A stretch of DNA of 64,000 bases. Source: Beaufortia kweichowensis (taxonomy: Eukaryota > Chordata > Actinopteri > Cypriniformes > Gastromyzontidae). The stretch covers positions 10,380,645 through 10,444,644 of the forward strand of contig CM032813.1 of the NCBI GenBank assembly GCA_019155185.1. Reading direction: 5' to 3'. A model generated the notes under the pieces. It was not told the DNA's origin. It did no database searches and was given only the letters and a program-made list of their open reading frames with translations. The first letter of the stretch is position 1; the number at the start of each line of letters is the position of its first letter. This document shows, piece after piece, positions 22,895 through 31,714 of the stretch. The position numbers and the translations under genes are program-made.

Positions 22895-25586
22895 ATGAAG
22901 AGAAACTCAGCAGGTCAGTCACATCATTACAATGTGATATTAATATAAATAGGAAAAATTTAATTTATGTAATTGTATGTAATTTAAAGTAGTGGAAGTC
23001 TAATTTACCAACTTGTTCGGCTGAAGTAGTTTTTGGAAACCAACTGCAACAAATATTAAATAGAAAATTATATTTCACATATATAACAGATATAACATCC
23101 AATATATATATATATGTTAGATATTACAGATTGTATAATAACAAATACCACGGTAACTGTTACTATATAGTAAAAATCTTTTGTTTGATTTTAGGATGGT
23201 TGGTAATGTGCATAGTTGAAAAAGAGTTTATACCTTAATGTTTTGAATGTCCGGGATGTCCATTTTTAAATTAATATAATTGATGAATATATTTAAATAA
23301 GCCTGTTATGGCCATTAACCAAGTTATCCTTGTTCACAATCTATTCACAATTTATTCAAAAGTATAATTTATATTCTTTGTCTTCTTTTTCTCTGTTTTT
23401 GACTTTAAGAACAACAAACAACAAAGCAAAAGAAGAAGCGTATCTGTGCCTTCTTTAAGAGAGCATGGCAAACTATAAAAAGGACCTTCTCTTGCTGCAT
23501 CCAAAGCAATGATGTGGTATCCATTTCAATACTGCCTGACCTGGATCCATCTGATCCTGAACCGGGTCCATCTAAACTGGAGCCAAGATTCTTTCTAATG
23601 CCACCTGATTTCCTCCCCGGTTCATGTAACTGGGAGCAAGCGTCTCTCGAAGATCTAGATGATCCTCAGCCTGATCCGCCAGGTCTAGAGCTGAGCGCTC
23701 CTCAAGATCCAATTGATCCTCAGCCAGGTCCATCAGGTCTGGATCCCAGTGCTCCTGAAGATGAAGTTAATACTAAATCAGGAACTTCATCAGAACTAAA
23801 GCCACCAGCTGCCCAAGTGCCGGTTTGTCCTGAGATAGATGGTGAGTATCCTGCCATTATGTGCCATTGTACAGCCATTCTGGTGTAATGAACAATTAGT
23901 TATTCATTAAATTAATAATTTGCATATTCTTTAAATGAATATTTCATGTCTCATATGTTGTATTTATTGTTTTTCAGGATTATTTCCTGTGCTTTATGAA
24001 GTGAAACAGTGGCTGGGAGGAGGCAGTTTTGGCAATGTGTATCAGGGGATTCGAAGATCTGATCAACAGAAGGTAAAAACGCCTTTGCTATATTTATCAA
24101 ACATATTTCCCTTGTCCTAACGTAACAATCCATGTTCAGTGTTTTATATCCATTTGCAGATTGCTGTAAACCTTTCATGTGATTGTTTTTACTTCACAGG
24201 TTGCCATCAAATTTATTTGCAAGATGTTCAGTGTTTTATATCCATTTGCAGATTGCTGTAAAGCTTAAATGTGATTGTTTTTACTTTGCAGGTTGCCATC
24301 AAATTTATTCGCAAGATGGAGTACTTTGACCGCTACTTTGATTTTGTAAGTTGGCAAGATTCAATATATCTCAAATTTTATATACAATTGGGTCCAAAAA
24401 TCTGACACTGTACTTCAGTCAGTTAACCTTCTTTAATGTCTTTTTCTAGGATGAATATTCAGAGCCTCTGTTCAAAGAAGTGGCTTTAAATCTGCTGGTA
24501 CAAAAACCAGACAAATGCCCCAACATTGTAGAAATGTTGGACTGGTTTGACGAACCACAGTGGCACGTTATGGTTTTGGAATTTCCACATCCCTGCGTGA
24601 TCTTGTTGGAGTTCATCAAGAACCATGGAGGTCGTCTGAGTGAAATGCTGGCACGGGGTATAATGCGCCAAGCAATAATTGCAGCCAAACACTGCATAGA
24701 CCACATTGTCTTCCATCATGACATACATGCGGGGAACATTCTGGTCAACACGGAAACGCTGGAGGTCAAATTAATAGATTTTGGATCCGGTATTCTTGTC
24801 AAAAGTTCCAGAGGTAAGTTAACTTTCTGTGTTGCTGTAGCATTAGACCCAATACTGTAGCACTTGATGGACTATATTTGAACTTGGATAATAATTTCTG
24901 CTAATATAATGTTTGTTTACATTACAGAGCGAATTTATGCAGAGGCAGAGACAGTCTTGTCTTTGGGTTTTGTGCTGTACATAACAGTAACTGGCGAACA
25001 GCCGTATACCACCTATGGCGGCACTGCACCAGGTAATCAGGAGATTCACTCCCTCGGTTTATCTGATGGTAAGTAAACAACACTAACAAAAAAACACAAA
25101 CCAAGAATCTGCACAATATCAAGCAGAATAAATGCAACTTCTTAAATATAAATAGGAAACAGAGAATACTGCTTCTTAAACTTTATAATTACTACCTTAT
25201 TGTTTTATGTATACCATATACTGTATATTTATTTTGTGATAACAATAAATTATAGTATTAGTGTGTTACAAAGAATATGTATGACTAATCAGTGCTTTTA
25301 TCAACACTTGCCCTTACAGAATTCCTCGACCTGGCAAATCGATGCCGATCTCTTAATCCATCCAGTAGGCCAACATTGGAACAGATTTTAGACCATGACT
25401 GGTTTAAGCAAGGTCAGTAAAAGTGCAAGAGTTCATTTTATTACAGAAATATTGCAATCACAAATATTACACATCAAAAGACCTTTAAAAAAGAAAAAAC
25501 CCAAAGATCAAAGTTCTTTACATTTTTTATTTTCTTTTCCAGGTCATCTCCATGAAGCAAGTGATCCAGAGGCCAATGGATCATAG
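22895..25586 (+). CDS. PIM-like serine/threonine kinase, paralog 2 (atypical)
   Basis: Eight exons, 22895-22913, 23410-23841, 23978-24072, 24292-24345, 24450-24813, 24928-25068, 25320-25412 and 25543-25586, in phase, 413 aa. It matches paralog 1 exon by exon. The N-terminus is about 18 residues shorter because the upstream ATG is lost. The basic KKKRICAFFKRAW patch and Cys-Cys are kept, followed by a shorter Pro/Asp-rich tract. Kinase motifs are LGGGSFGNVYQG, VAIK, HHDIHAGN and LIDFGSG. As in paralog 1 the HRD Arg and the following Lys are His, and the activation-segment/APE stretch is missing. Exon 6 is 18 nt longer than in paralog 1, and the C-terminus (GHLHEASDPEANGS) differs. A 92-bp tandem duplication covers the exon 4 acceptor. 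The role is inferred from family only. Confidence 0.88.
24135..24318 (+). repeat. 92-bp tandem duplication spanning the exon 4 acceptor
   Basis: Units 24135-24226 and 24227-24318 are near identical. Each contains intron end, pyrimidine tract, CAG, and the first 27 bases of exon 4 (GTTGCCATCAAATTTATT...AAGATG). The second unit continues into the full exon. Splicing to the first acceptor (exon from 24200) would read into duplicated intron and meet TAA after 22 codons. Confidence 0.9.
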
Positions 25587-25740
25587 GTCTGCCCGGTTCT
25601 TGCAAGCTAATAGGTTTATTTGCATCTGTGCTTAGCATCTCTCTGGCATACTTATTATTAGGGATGCACCGATAGGATTTTTTTTTGGCCAATACCGATA
25701 CTCTTTTTAACAAGCAATTATTAGCGTATTCCGATACATG

Positions 25741-25812
25741 ATGTTTTATTAACAAAGTTCGGGAGTTAACCAACACCAAGAGCATAAATACAGCCGTCTC
25801 ACCTCTACCCAT
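25741..25812 (+). repeat. Split direct repeat A1
   Basis: Begins ATGTTTTATTAACAAAGTTC and continues GTTAACCAACACCAAGAG, ATACAGCCGTCTCACC, TCTACCCAT. The same blocks recur in A2, which has about 40 extra bases in the middle. Confidence 0.88.
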
Positions 25813-25835
25813 TCCTGATTTGCCCGTCTGCAAAA

Positions 25836-27149
25836 ATGTCACAAAGACAGTCATCCTTGTCTGAAGATGTCGCCGACTCTCCTCCGGTCCCTTTGCCGCA
25901 ATCAACCGGCCCCAAGACCGCTCCTCCCCCGCGTGCCGCCTCAATCGAGCCCCAGGCTCCATCCCGCGGGTGGGGCTCGACTCTAACAGTCACTCGCCTC
26001 CCAAGACGCCTAGGCCTACCCTCGCCACCTCCGGCAAGAACTTCAGCCGAGTCCCCGGCGTCATCATACCGATCGGCCAGGCCAACAATTCCGCCCATTT
26101 CCAAATGGACCATATCAAGCCTGAAACAAGCACTGGCCAAAAATAATGTCCAGCCTTCAAACAAACTGAACAAAGCAGAGGTATATGGATTATACAGGAG
26201 TCTGCAGTCAGCCTTCTCTTCCCCAGATCATACCCCAGCCCCAAAAACAGACAAGAGGAAAAACAAACCTTCCGCCATGCCTCGCTGGACTCCATCATCA
26301 TCATCCTCCTCCCGCGAAAGATCCGGCTCTCCGCGATCATCAAGCCGCGGCGACAGGCCATCAGCAACCCTTGGTCGCGCCCCAGATTCCGCTACTGCCA
26401 CTGCCACTGCCACTGCCACTGCCACTGCCACTGCCCCTGCCACCGCCACGTCTCGCGAGACGCCAGCCGCGACCCAGCCGTTCACTGCAGCCCCTTATCC
26501 AACATTGATGGCGCCTGCTGCCCAAGCAAGCGCTTGGCCGCCACTTACAGCCCCGCAATCCGCTATCTTCAGCTCGGGGCTCGGAGCTAAAACGAGTACC
26601 TGGCTGCATCGGCCGCCACACGCAGCAACTCCACACACAGCCCTGCCACTTTCAGCTCGGGGCTCGCAGCCCAGCCAAGTATTTTGCCGCATTTGGCACT
26701 ACACACAGAGCCACCGCACACAGCCCCGCCTCCTGCCACTTTCAGCTCGGGGCTCGCAGCCCAGACAAGCGCCTGGCCGCATTTGCCACTACACACAGAG
26801 CCACCGCACACAGCTCCGCCTCCTGCCACTTTCAGTTCCGGGTTTGCAGCCCAGCCAAGTGCTCGGCCGCACTGGCCGATACACACAACCCCGCCACCTG
26901 CTGCTTTCAGCTCGGATCTGGCAGCCCAAGCAGGGGCGTGGCCGCACTCGCTGCCAAACAGCGACTTCTAATTTCGACCCAAATTCCAACCCTACCGTCT
27001 CAGACTTAACTGTACTCGATAGCGAAACCATTTCTTTCTTCATCAAACAAAGCAAGGCGGACCAAGACAAAAAGGGCCATCTCATTTACATCTTCAACCT
27101 CTCTTTCCCAATCCAAACATCCAGACCATCCTCGAATTCCTCCTCCTGA
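25836..27149 (+). CDS. Gag-like protein of the Ngaro/DIRS-like element
   Basis: An open frame of 437 codons from an ATG just after A1. Residues about 85-130 (ISKWTISSLKQALAKN, then KAEVYGLYRSL) resemble a SAP-type DNA-binding motif as seen in fish DIRS/Ngaro first ORFs. A Ser/Arg-rich stretch, an Ala-Thr run made by an ACTGCC hexamer repeat (26393-26447), and about 4-5 copies of a 30-residue Pro/Ala/His-rich repeat follow. The last 40 codons (SETISFFIKQSKADQDKKGH) already belong to the recombinase domain, so gag and recombinase are joined by an internal deletion. The frame ends in a shifted region. Expression is unknown. Confidence 0.7.
   Translation: MSQRQSSLSEDVADSPPVPLPQSTGPKTAPPPRAASIEPQAPSRGWGSTLTVTRLPRRLGLPSPPPARTSAESPASSYRSARPTIPPISKWTISSLKQALAKNNVQPSNKLNKAEVYGLYRSLQSAFSSPDHTPAPKTDKRKNKPSAMPRWTPSSSSSSRERSGSPRSSSRGDRPSATLGRAPDSATATATATATATATAPATATSRETPAATQPFTAAPYPTLMAPAAQASAWPPLTAPQSAIFSSGLGAKTSTWLHRPPHAATPHTALPLSARGSQPSQVFCRIWHYTQSHRTQPRLLPLSARGSQPRQAPGRICHYTQSHRTQLRLLPLSVPGLQPSQVLGRTGRYTQPRHLLLSARIWQPKQGRGRTRCQTATSNFDPNSNPTVSDLTVLDSETISFFIKQSKADQDKKGHLIYIFNLSFPIQTSRPSSNSSS
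26393..26447 (+). repeat. ACTGCC hexamer repeat inside the gag-like frame
   Basis: About eight tandem hexamers encode alternating Ala-Thr. The length is a multiple of three, so the frame survives. Confidence 0.9.
26540..26955 (+). repeat. 90-bp tandem repeat inside the gag-like frame
   Basis: ACACACAGAGCCACCGCACA recurs at 26701 and 26791, and a variant starts at 26881. CTTTCAGCTCGGGGCTCGCA marks other copies. The spacing is exactly 90 bp, giving a 30-residue protein repeat with partial copies at both ends. Confidence 0.85.
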
Positions 27150-27450
27150 GAAATTCCCAGGCCAAATCCCCCCACGAACCCCTATTCCTAGACGAATCGA
27201 AAAAAACCGGCCACTCGCTTCTGGTTTCAAAAACACCTCAGATCTGTCCTACAATCATCCCACCAAAAAATTTCTCCGGCCACTCCTTCCGCATCGGGGC
27301 AGCAACTTCAGCAGCCCACAAAGGCCTCTCCAAGCAGCAAATTCAGATCCTAGGAAGATGGTCATCAAAGGCCTTCCAAAGCTACATTAGGACTAACCCG
27401 TTTCACATCAAAGAAGCCGACCAAACCCTCATCGACCGACAAGCCATTTA
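26985..27450 (+). pseudogene. Tyrosine recombinase C-terminal fragment, frameshifted
   Basis: Catalytic core pieces are visible in alternating frames. FFIKQSKADQDKKGH is in the gag frame. PLFLDES and, after a run of A, the segment with FSGHSFRIGAAT are in the next frame. ATRFWFQKHLRSVLQ is in the third. The conserved HSFR box, GRWSS and the presumed nucleophile Tyr in FQSYIRT are all present, ending at a TAA at about 27449. At least two frameshifts occur at A-rich runs. This matches the recombinase of fish DIRS/Ngaro elements, and the N-terminal half is absent. Confidence 0.8.
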
Positions 27451-27469
27451 AAATAACCTCCCCACGTCT

Positions 27470-27990
27470 CTTCCCCCCGCCTGGTGCAACGCACAGAGTC
27501 TTGACCTCCCATCAGTTGCCACGAGAGCCCTCCCAGGCGGGTCTTCCTTTCTCCCTCCTCGCCTGACAGGCCAAAATCCACGCCTCTTCCCCCGCCTGGT
27601 GCAACGCCCTGGAGTCTTTATCTCCCATCAGTTGCCACGAGAGCCCTCCCAGGTGGGTCTTCCTTTCTCCCTCCTCGCCTGACGGGCCAAAATCCACTTT
27701 AATTCCCCCTGCCTGGTGCAACGCCCGGAGTCTTGATCTCCCATCCGTTGCCTCGAGAGCCCTCCCAGGCGGGTCTCCCTTTCGCCCTCCTCGCCTGTTG
27801 GACCAAACTCCACGCCTCTTCCCCCCGCCTGGTGCAACACCCGGAGTCTTGATCTCCCATCAGTTGCCACGAGAGCCCTCCCAGGTGGGTCTTCCTCTCT
27901 CGCCTCTTCCCCCGCCTGGTGCAACACCCGGAGTCTTGATCTCCCATCAGTTGCCACGAGAGCCCTCCCAGGCGGGTTTTCCTATCTCCC
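27470..27990. repeat. Five tandem copies of a ~116-bp GC-rich unit
   Basis: CGCCTGGTGCAAC recurs near 27478, 27593, 27710, 27826 and 27913, giving spacings of about 115, 117, 116 and 87 bp. Each unit carries GAGTCTTGATCTCCCATC and GAGAGCCCTCCCAGG. The last full copy is internally deleted. It lies between the recombinase fragment and B1. It is not a CRISPR array, since the units are contiguous. Confidence 0.9.
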
Positions 27991-28253
27991 TCCCTGGCCG
28001 GCGAAGCTTACCCATCCGATGCCACGAACCTTGGTCTCCCATCGGACGTCGGCGAGAGTTCTCCCGGTCAGGCTCCTATACTTGCCGCCTGCAAGCGAGA
28101 CTTATCAATCTGATGCCACACACCTCTTCCTCCGGAGTACGAAGGCCCTCCCAGCCTGCCAACCAGGCGACTTCTCGAACAACGGCCCCTGCCATCCCAG
28201 CTCTTTTGGGTGTTCCTTAGTCTGGCGGCTGTCCTTCACCCAATTGCCTCTTG

Positions 28254-28367
28254 GGGGGTACTCTGGGTTCGGGCTGTTCCCGAGCTCGGAGCCCTTCCCC
28301 GGACAGCACACCAAATATGCATTACTATACCCCAGTTAATTATACGTAAGTGTGAACTTCGTGAAAT
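28254..28367 (+). repeat. Split direct repeat B1
   Basis: Begins GGGGTACTCTGGGTTCGGGC and ends AGTGTGAACTTCGTGAAA. Nearly identical to B2 at 28535-28646. Confidence 0.9.
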
Positions 28368-28368
28368 T

Positions 28369-28478
28369 ATGTTTTATTAACAAAGTTCCGTTGGATGTAA
28401 CCTAATTAAACACAAGAGGAGCGCAATCAAGTTAACCAACACCAAGAGGAAAAATACAGCCGTCTCACCTCTACCCAT
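28369..28478 (+). repeat. Split direct repeat A2
   Basis: Starts with the same ATGTTTTATTAACAAAGTTC as A1 and ends GTCTCACCTCTACCCAT. It carries an extra internal block containing GGATGTAACCTAATT that A1 lacks. Confidence 0.88.
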
Positions 28479-28534
28479 CTCCAGCATCCCTCCACCACCC
28501 CATCTCCTCATTGAGTTCTTACTACACCTATCAC

Positions 28535-28646
28535 GGGGGTACTCTGGGTTCGGGCTGTTCCCGAGCTCGGAGCCCTTCCCCGGACAGCATGCCAAATATG
28601 CATTACTATACCCCAGTTAATTATACGTAAGTGTGAACTCGTGAAA
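28535..28646 (+). repeat. Split direct repeat B2
   Basis: Copy of B1 ending GTGTGAACTCGTGAAA, directly followed by resumed hAT sequence GATACCGATAATGG. Confidence 0.9.
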
Positions 28647-29449
28647 GATACCGATAATGGTGAATTGCATACTGCAATATGCTTCACTAGTTTATTTCTG
28701 TATATAATTAATTTCACTGAACATGGCTTGCATCATTTAAGAAAGTCAACTGACAAAGGCACAAATTAAGATAAAAAAATACAATAAGACAACATGACAC
28801 TCTTTAGAGTTGATTTTTGGTATTCAATACTTATATAAAAATATATAAACATAACAAATAAAGCCAGTGCTGTTGCTATATATATATTAAGTACAAATTT
28901 TGCTACTTCAGAAAAAAATGTACTGCTTTTTGCCCACAAAAGTGTAGTCTGTTATTTTTATTGTCAAAGATGTTTGAGCCAGCAGCACTGAACAATGGTT
29001 TTCTGTCTGTTCTAACCTAGCTCTGATAACTTGCCGTAATCAAGTGCCAAAGATAAACTGATAATCACAAATGAGCAACAATACAATTTTAAAGGCTATA
29101 GCTAAAGAATAGACACAGGGCAAAACAAAGAAAATAAAGGAACCCTTCTAGGAACAGTATAAATAGATAAAATATTATTCTTACCCAACAACAGTTTTGA
29201 TATTCAATTGTTCAACATTGCAAAACTTGGCCAACTCAAGTTTATAACACCTGCACTTTCAAAATACTGCTGTCTTCTGCAGCTTATCCGCGGAGTACAA
29301 CAACAAGAATGGGTGGACCTCCCTAGCTTCTCCATTCATCGGTATGCCTTTTTCATGCTATTGTCGATATGCAGATCTAAATTGATCAAAAATCAGCCAA
29401 TAAATATTGACGGTCGATACCTAGGTGCATCCCTACCTACTTATTATTA

Positions 29450-31060
29450 TTCTTTTAATGTATATTAAGGGGCTTTTACATAAAATTAAAGGTTAAGTTT
29501 TTATTTCCATTTTCTTTACCAAAGGAACATTGGAGGCATCCCTAATGTAATATGAGGACTGTAATTTCACAAAAATAAATAAAGTCTTCCAACCCAGCAG
29601 GAAAAGGGCTAGCTTTTCTGTCATTAATCTCCCGCTCTCTTGTACAGTTTTAATAGCTTGACTTGGAAAGAGTCAGCACCAAGACAAACAAAAAAAAGAA
29701 AAGGGAGACTCTGAACAAGGCTTCACACCTTGGTAAATCAGAACATACACCAATACACCTCAATTGCTTACCTTGTTCTCTTTGAAATACTCAAAAATGA
29801 AGACAGACATGGCTGGACCCCACTAGACTATTTGCAAAAATACATAGATAATGTGATGGTGGTGCATCTTAATGTCACTGTCTAAGAGTAATAATTTTAC
29901 CACATTTGAGAAAACAAGCAGGTGAATAAAATGCATCACAGTGGTGGGGCTTCTGGAAGGTGAGGCCTTTCTGCATTTGTTTCATCAGAGACAAAATTGA
30001 TTATTGTGGGGACAGAGCAGAAATAAAATCTTGCAGTTATTTACAGATATATACTGCAAAAACAGACAATAACTGATGGATCCTCTCTGGTACAACAACA
30101 GTGCATTAAATATATTTGTAATATAGTATAAATATGAAATGGGAAATAATATGTACAGTAGTATAACTGTATGAATAACTATGGACAACAGTCAAAAAAG
30201 TAAATCATAAATCAATTGCAGAACAATTACAATAAAATAAATACTGTGAATAGTACCATAATAGTAATAGATTGATAATAGTAATATGTATATTGCATGT
30301 ATGTATATTAATAATAATAATACATTAGAACTAGTAGGTTGGAATACTCTATTTTGAGAGAAAAACTGCAGTATAAACGAATTATCTTGGTTACACGCAA
30401 TTTATTTTATAATAGAAAATATTACAAAAGCTGAAACTATTTTTGAAAGAATTTAAAAACATTCTGAACATCTCGACTCACAGCTAAATAAGCGCTTCAT
30501 CCAGTTCCTATCTGCAGCATTCCGCTGTTCAAACTCTTAGCTGTCAAAATCTGGCCCAGCATCCGCGGTTGCACTCTTGATGCAGAACCTGTTAACACAG
30601 TCAGAGGAAAATGATTCAAACTATTAACAGTCTGACTCCTACTGGCATAGTGTCAACAAAATGTTTTAATGACCAAATACAAACAAAAATAACTTTTAGT
30701 GTTACATGTGAAAGGTAATTTCAGAAAACTGTTATAAATTTTAGAAAAAGCACGTAGCGGCTTGCATAGCCGTAGCATTTTCACATTCAAACAGGCATTT
30801 TTCTCCAGTCCAGTAATGAGAGTTATGGAAACGTTGAACTAGCTAAGATGGCGGCGGCGTTGTCGACGATCAGCATTTATGCACTTAGCAGAAGCTTTCA
30901 TCCAAAGCAACTAACATCGCACTGTACTACACATTTTTTCTGCGCATGTACAACCCATGTGTTGCTAACGCCATTCTCTATTCACTGAGCTGATATAAAC
31001 GTCAGATGATGAACTCCGTCCAGAACAATAACAATGTGACATGTCAAACAAGTGCTTCAT
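29450..31060. other. Intergenic between the hAT element and cse1l 3' end
   Basis: AT-rich, no gene recognised. A SINE-like fragment lies at about 30880-30995. AAGATGGCGGC at about 30846 looks like a promoter or start-type motif but opens only a short frame that runs into the SINE piece. Confidence 0.5.
30880..30995 (-). repeat. Degenerate tRNA-related SINE-like fragment
   Basis: CATTTATGCACTTAGCAGAAGC, then TTTCATCCAAAGCAACTAAC, then TTGCTAACGCC...CTGAGCT follow the order seen in copies near 37975 and 53205. In the better copies a reversed box-B-like CCTGGAAATCAAACCC lies in the middle, so the element is antisense. Confidence 0.5.
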
Positions 31061-31066
31061 TTTATT
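31061..31066 (-). terminator. Candidate polyadenylation signal of cse1l
   Basis: AATAAA on the minus strand about 650 bases beyond the stop codon at 31715, giving a plausible 3' UTR of about 0.65 kb. Confidence 0.5.
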
Positions 31067-31714
31067 AACAATTAGACAGAGCAGCAAAACTAAAACATGA
31101 AGACAAAACATGGTGAATTACACATGCAACAAAGATATTCGTTTCATTTTTCTGCACTGCAAAGCCTTTTTTTTTTTTACAGTAAAAACACCTCCAAAAC
31201 TACAGGAAAAACAAACAACAAATAACGCTTTTGCCAATCCCTTTAAAGATGCCACCAAATTGTCTGCCAAATCCCAAGTGCTTGTCAAATCCGTGTGAAG
31301 GCTGACATTTTCAAAATACTGCCAAATGTATGTTTGGTTGAAATGTCAAACATAAACAGGAGACGGTCATGTAGAGACTCCAATTAATACATAAGGAAAA
31401 AACATCAACATGGCCCACCCAGTGAGATGATCAGGCCCAAACCATCTCTCCAATTGTCATTCTCAGATTGGTACTTTACACCCTGATTCATTACATCATT
31501 AAAAGTAAACGATCCTCTAAAATCCCTTCTTCAGACAGCCATTTTCACTGGGCAGTACATCTCCGTAGTCGCGCGTCATGTTGAGTCCACTGTTCATCTC
31601 TTATTGGTTAGATCAGTTTGGGTATCTTGAGAGAGAGTCAGAGGTCCCGTTTCTTGGCCCTGATAAGCTCAACAGGCATGAAGGAGACAGAGAAAGAGAG
31701 TTTGGGCGTGTGGG

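Larger units (their letters stand above)
25741..28646 (+). mobile_element. Ngaro/DIRS-like tyrosine-recombinase retroelement remnant
   Basis: Order seen: A1 repeat (25741-25812), gag-like frame, tyrosine-recombinase C-terminal fragment, tandem repeats, B1 (28254-28367), A2 (28369-28478), B2 (28535-28646). Split direct repeats A1...B1-A2-B2 are the hallmark of the PAT/Ngaro-type branch of tyrosine-recombinase retrotransposons. Reverse transcriptase, RNase H and the N-terminal half of the recombinase are absent, so it is a non-autonomous derivative. It is GC-rich against AT-rich surroundings. The insertion lies inside the hAT element: CCGATAC on the left and GATACCGATAATGG on the right. Confidence 0.82.
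25659..29437. mobile_element. Non-autonomous hAT-like element, host of a nested retroelement
   Basis: Opens TAGGGATGCACCGATAGG and closes CTAGGTGCATCCCTA, with typical CCGATA-rich subterminal sequence (AATACCGATACTC, ATTCCGATAC, GATACCGATAATGG). ACTTATTATTA flanks both ends (25650-25660 and 29439-29449), an imperfectly placed target duplication. Without the nested insertion (25741-28646) the element is about 0.87 kb. No transposase frame was found. Confidence 0.82.

Noticed and set aside
25474..26367. Minus-strand open frames across the start of the retroelement
   Set aside because: Antisense to the gag-like frame in GC-rich DNA. The gag-like frame has a SAP-like motif and the expected position after A1.
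27470..27990. Regular repeats suggesting a CRISPR-like array
   Set aside because: Units are contiguous and about 116 bp with no unique spacers, the host is a vertebrate, and they lie inside a retroelement.
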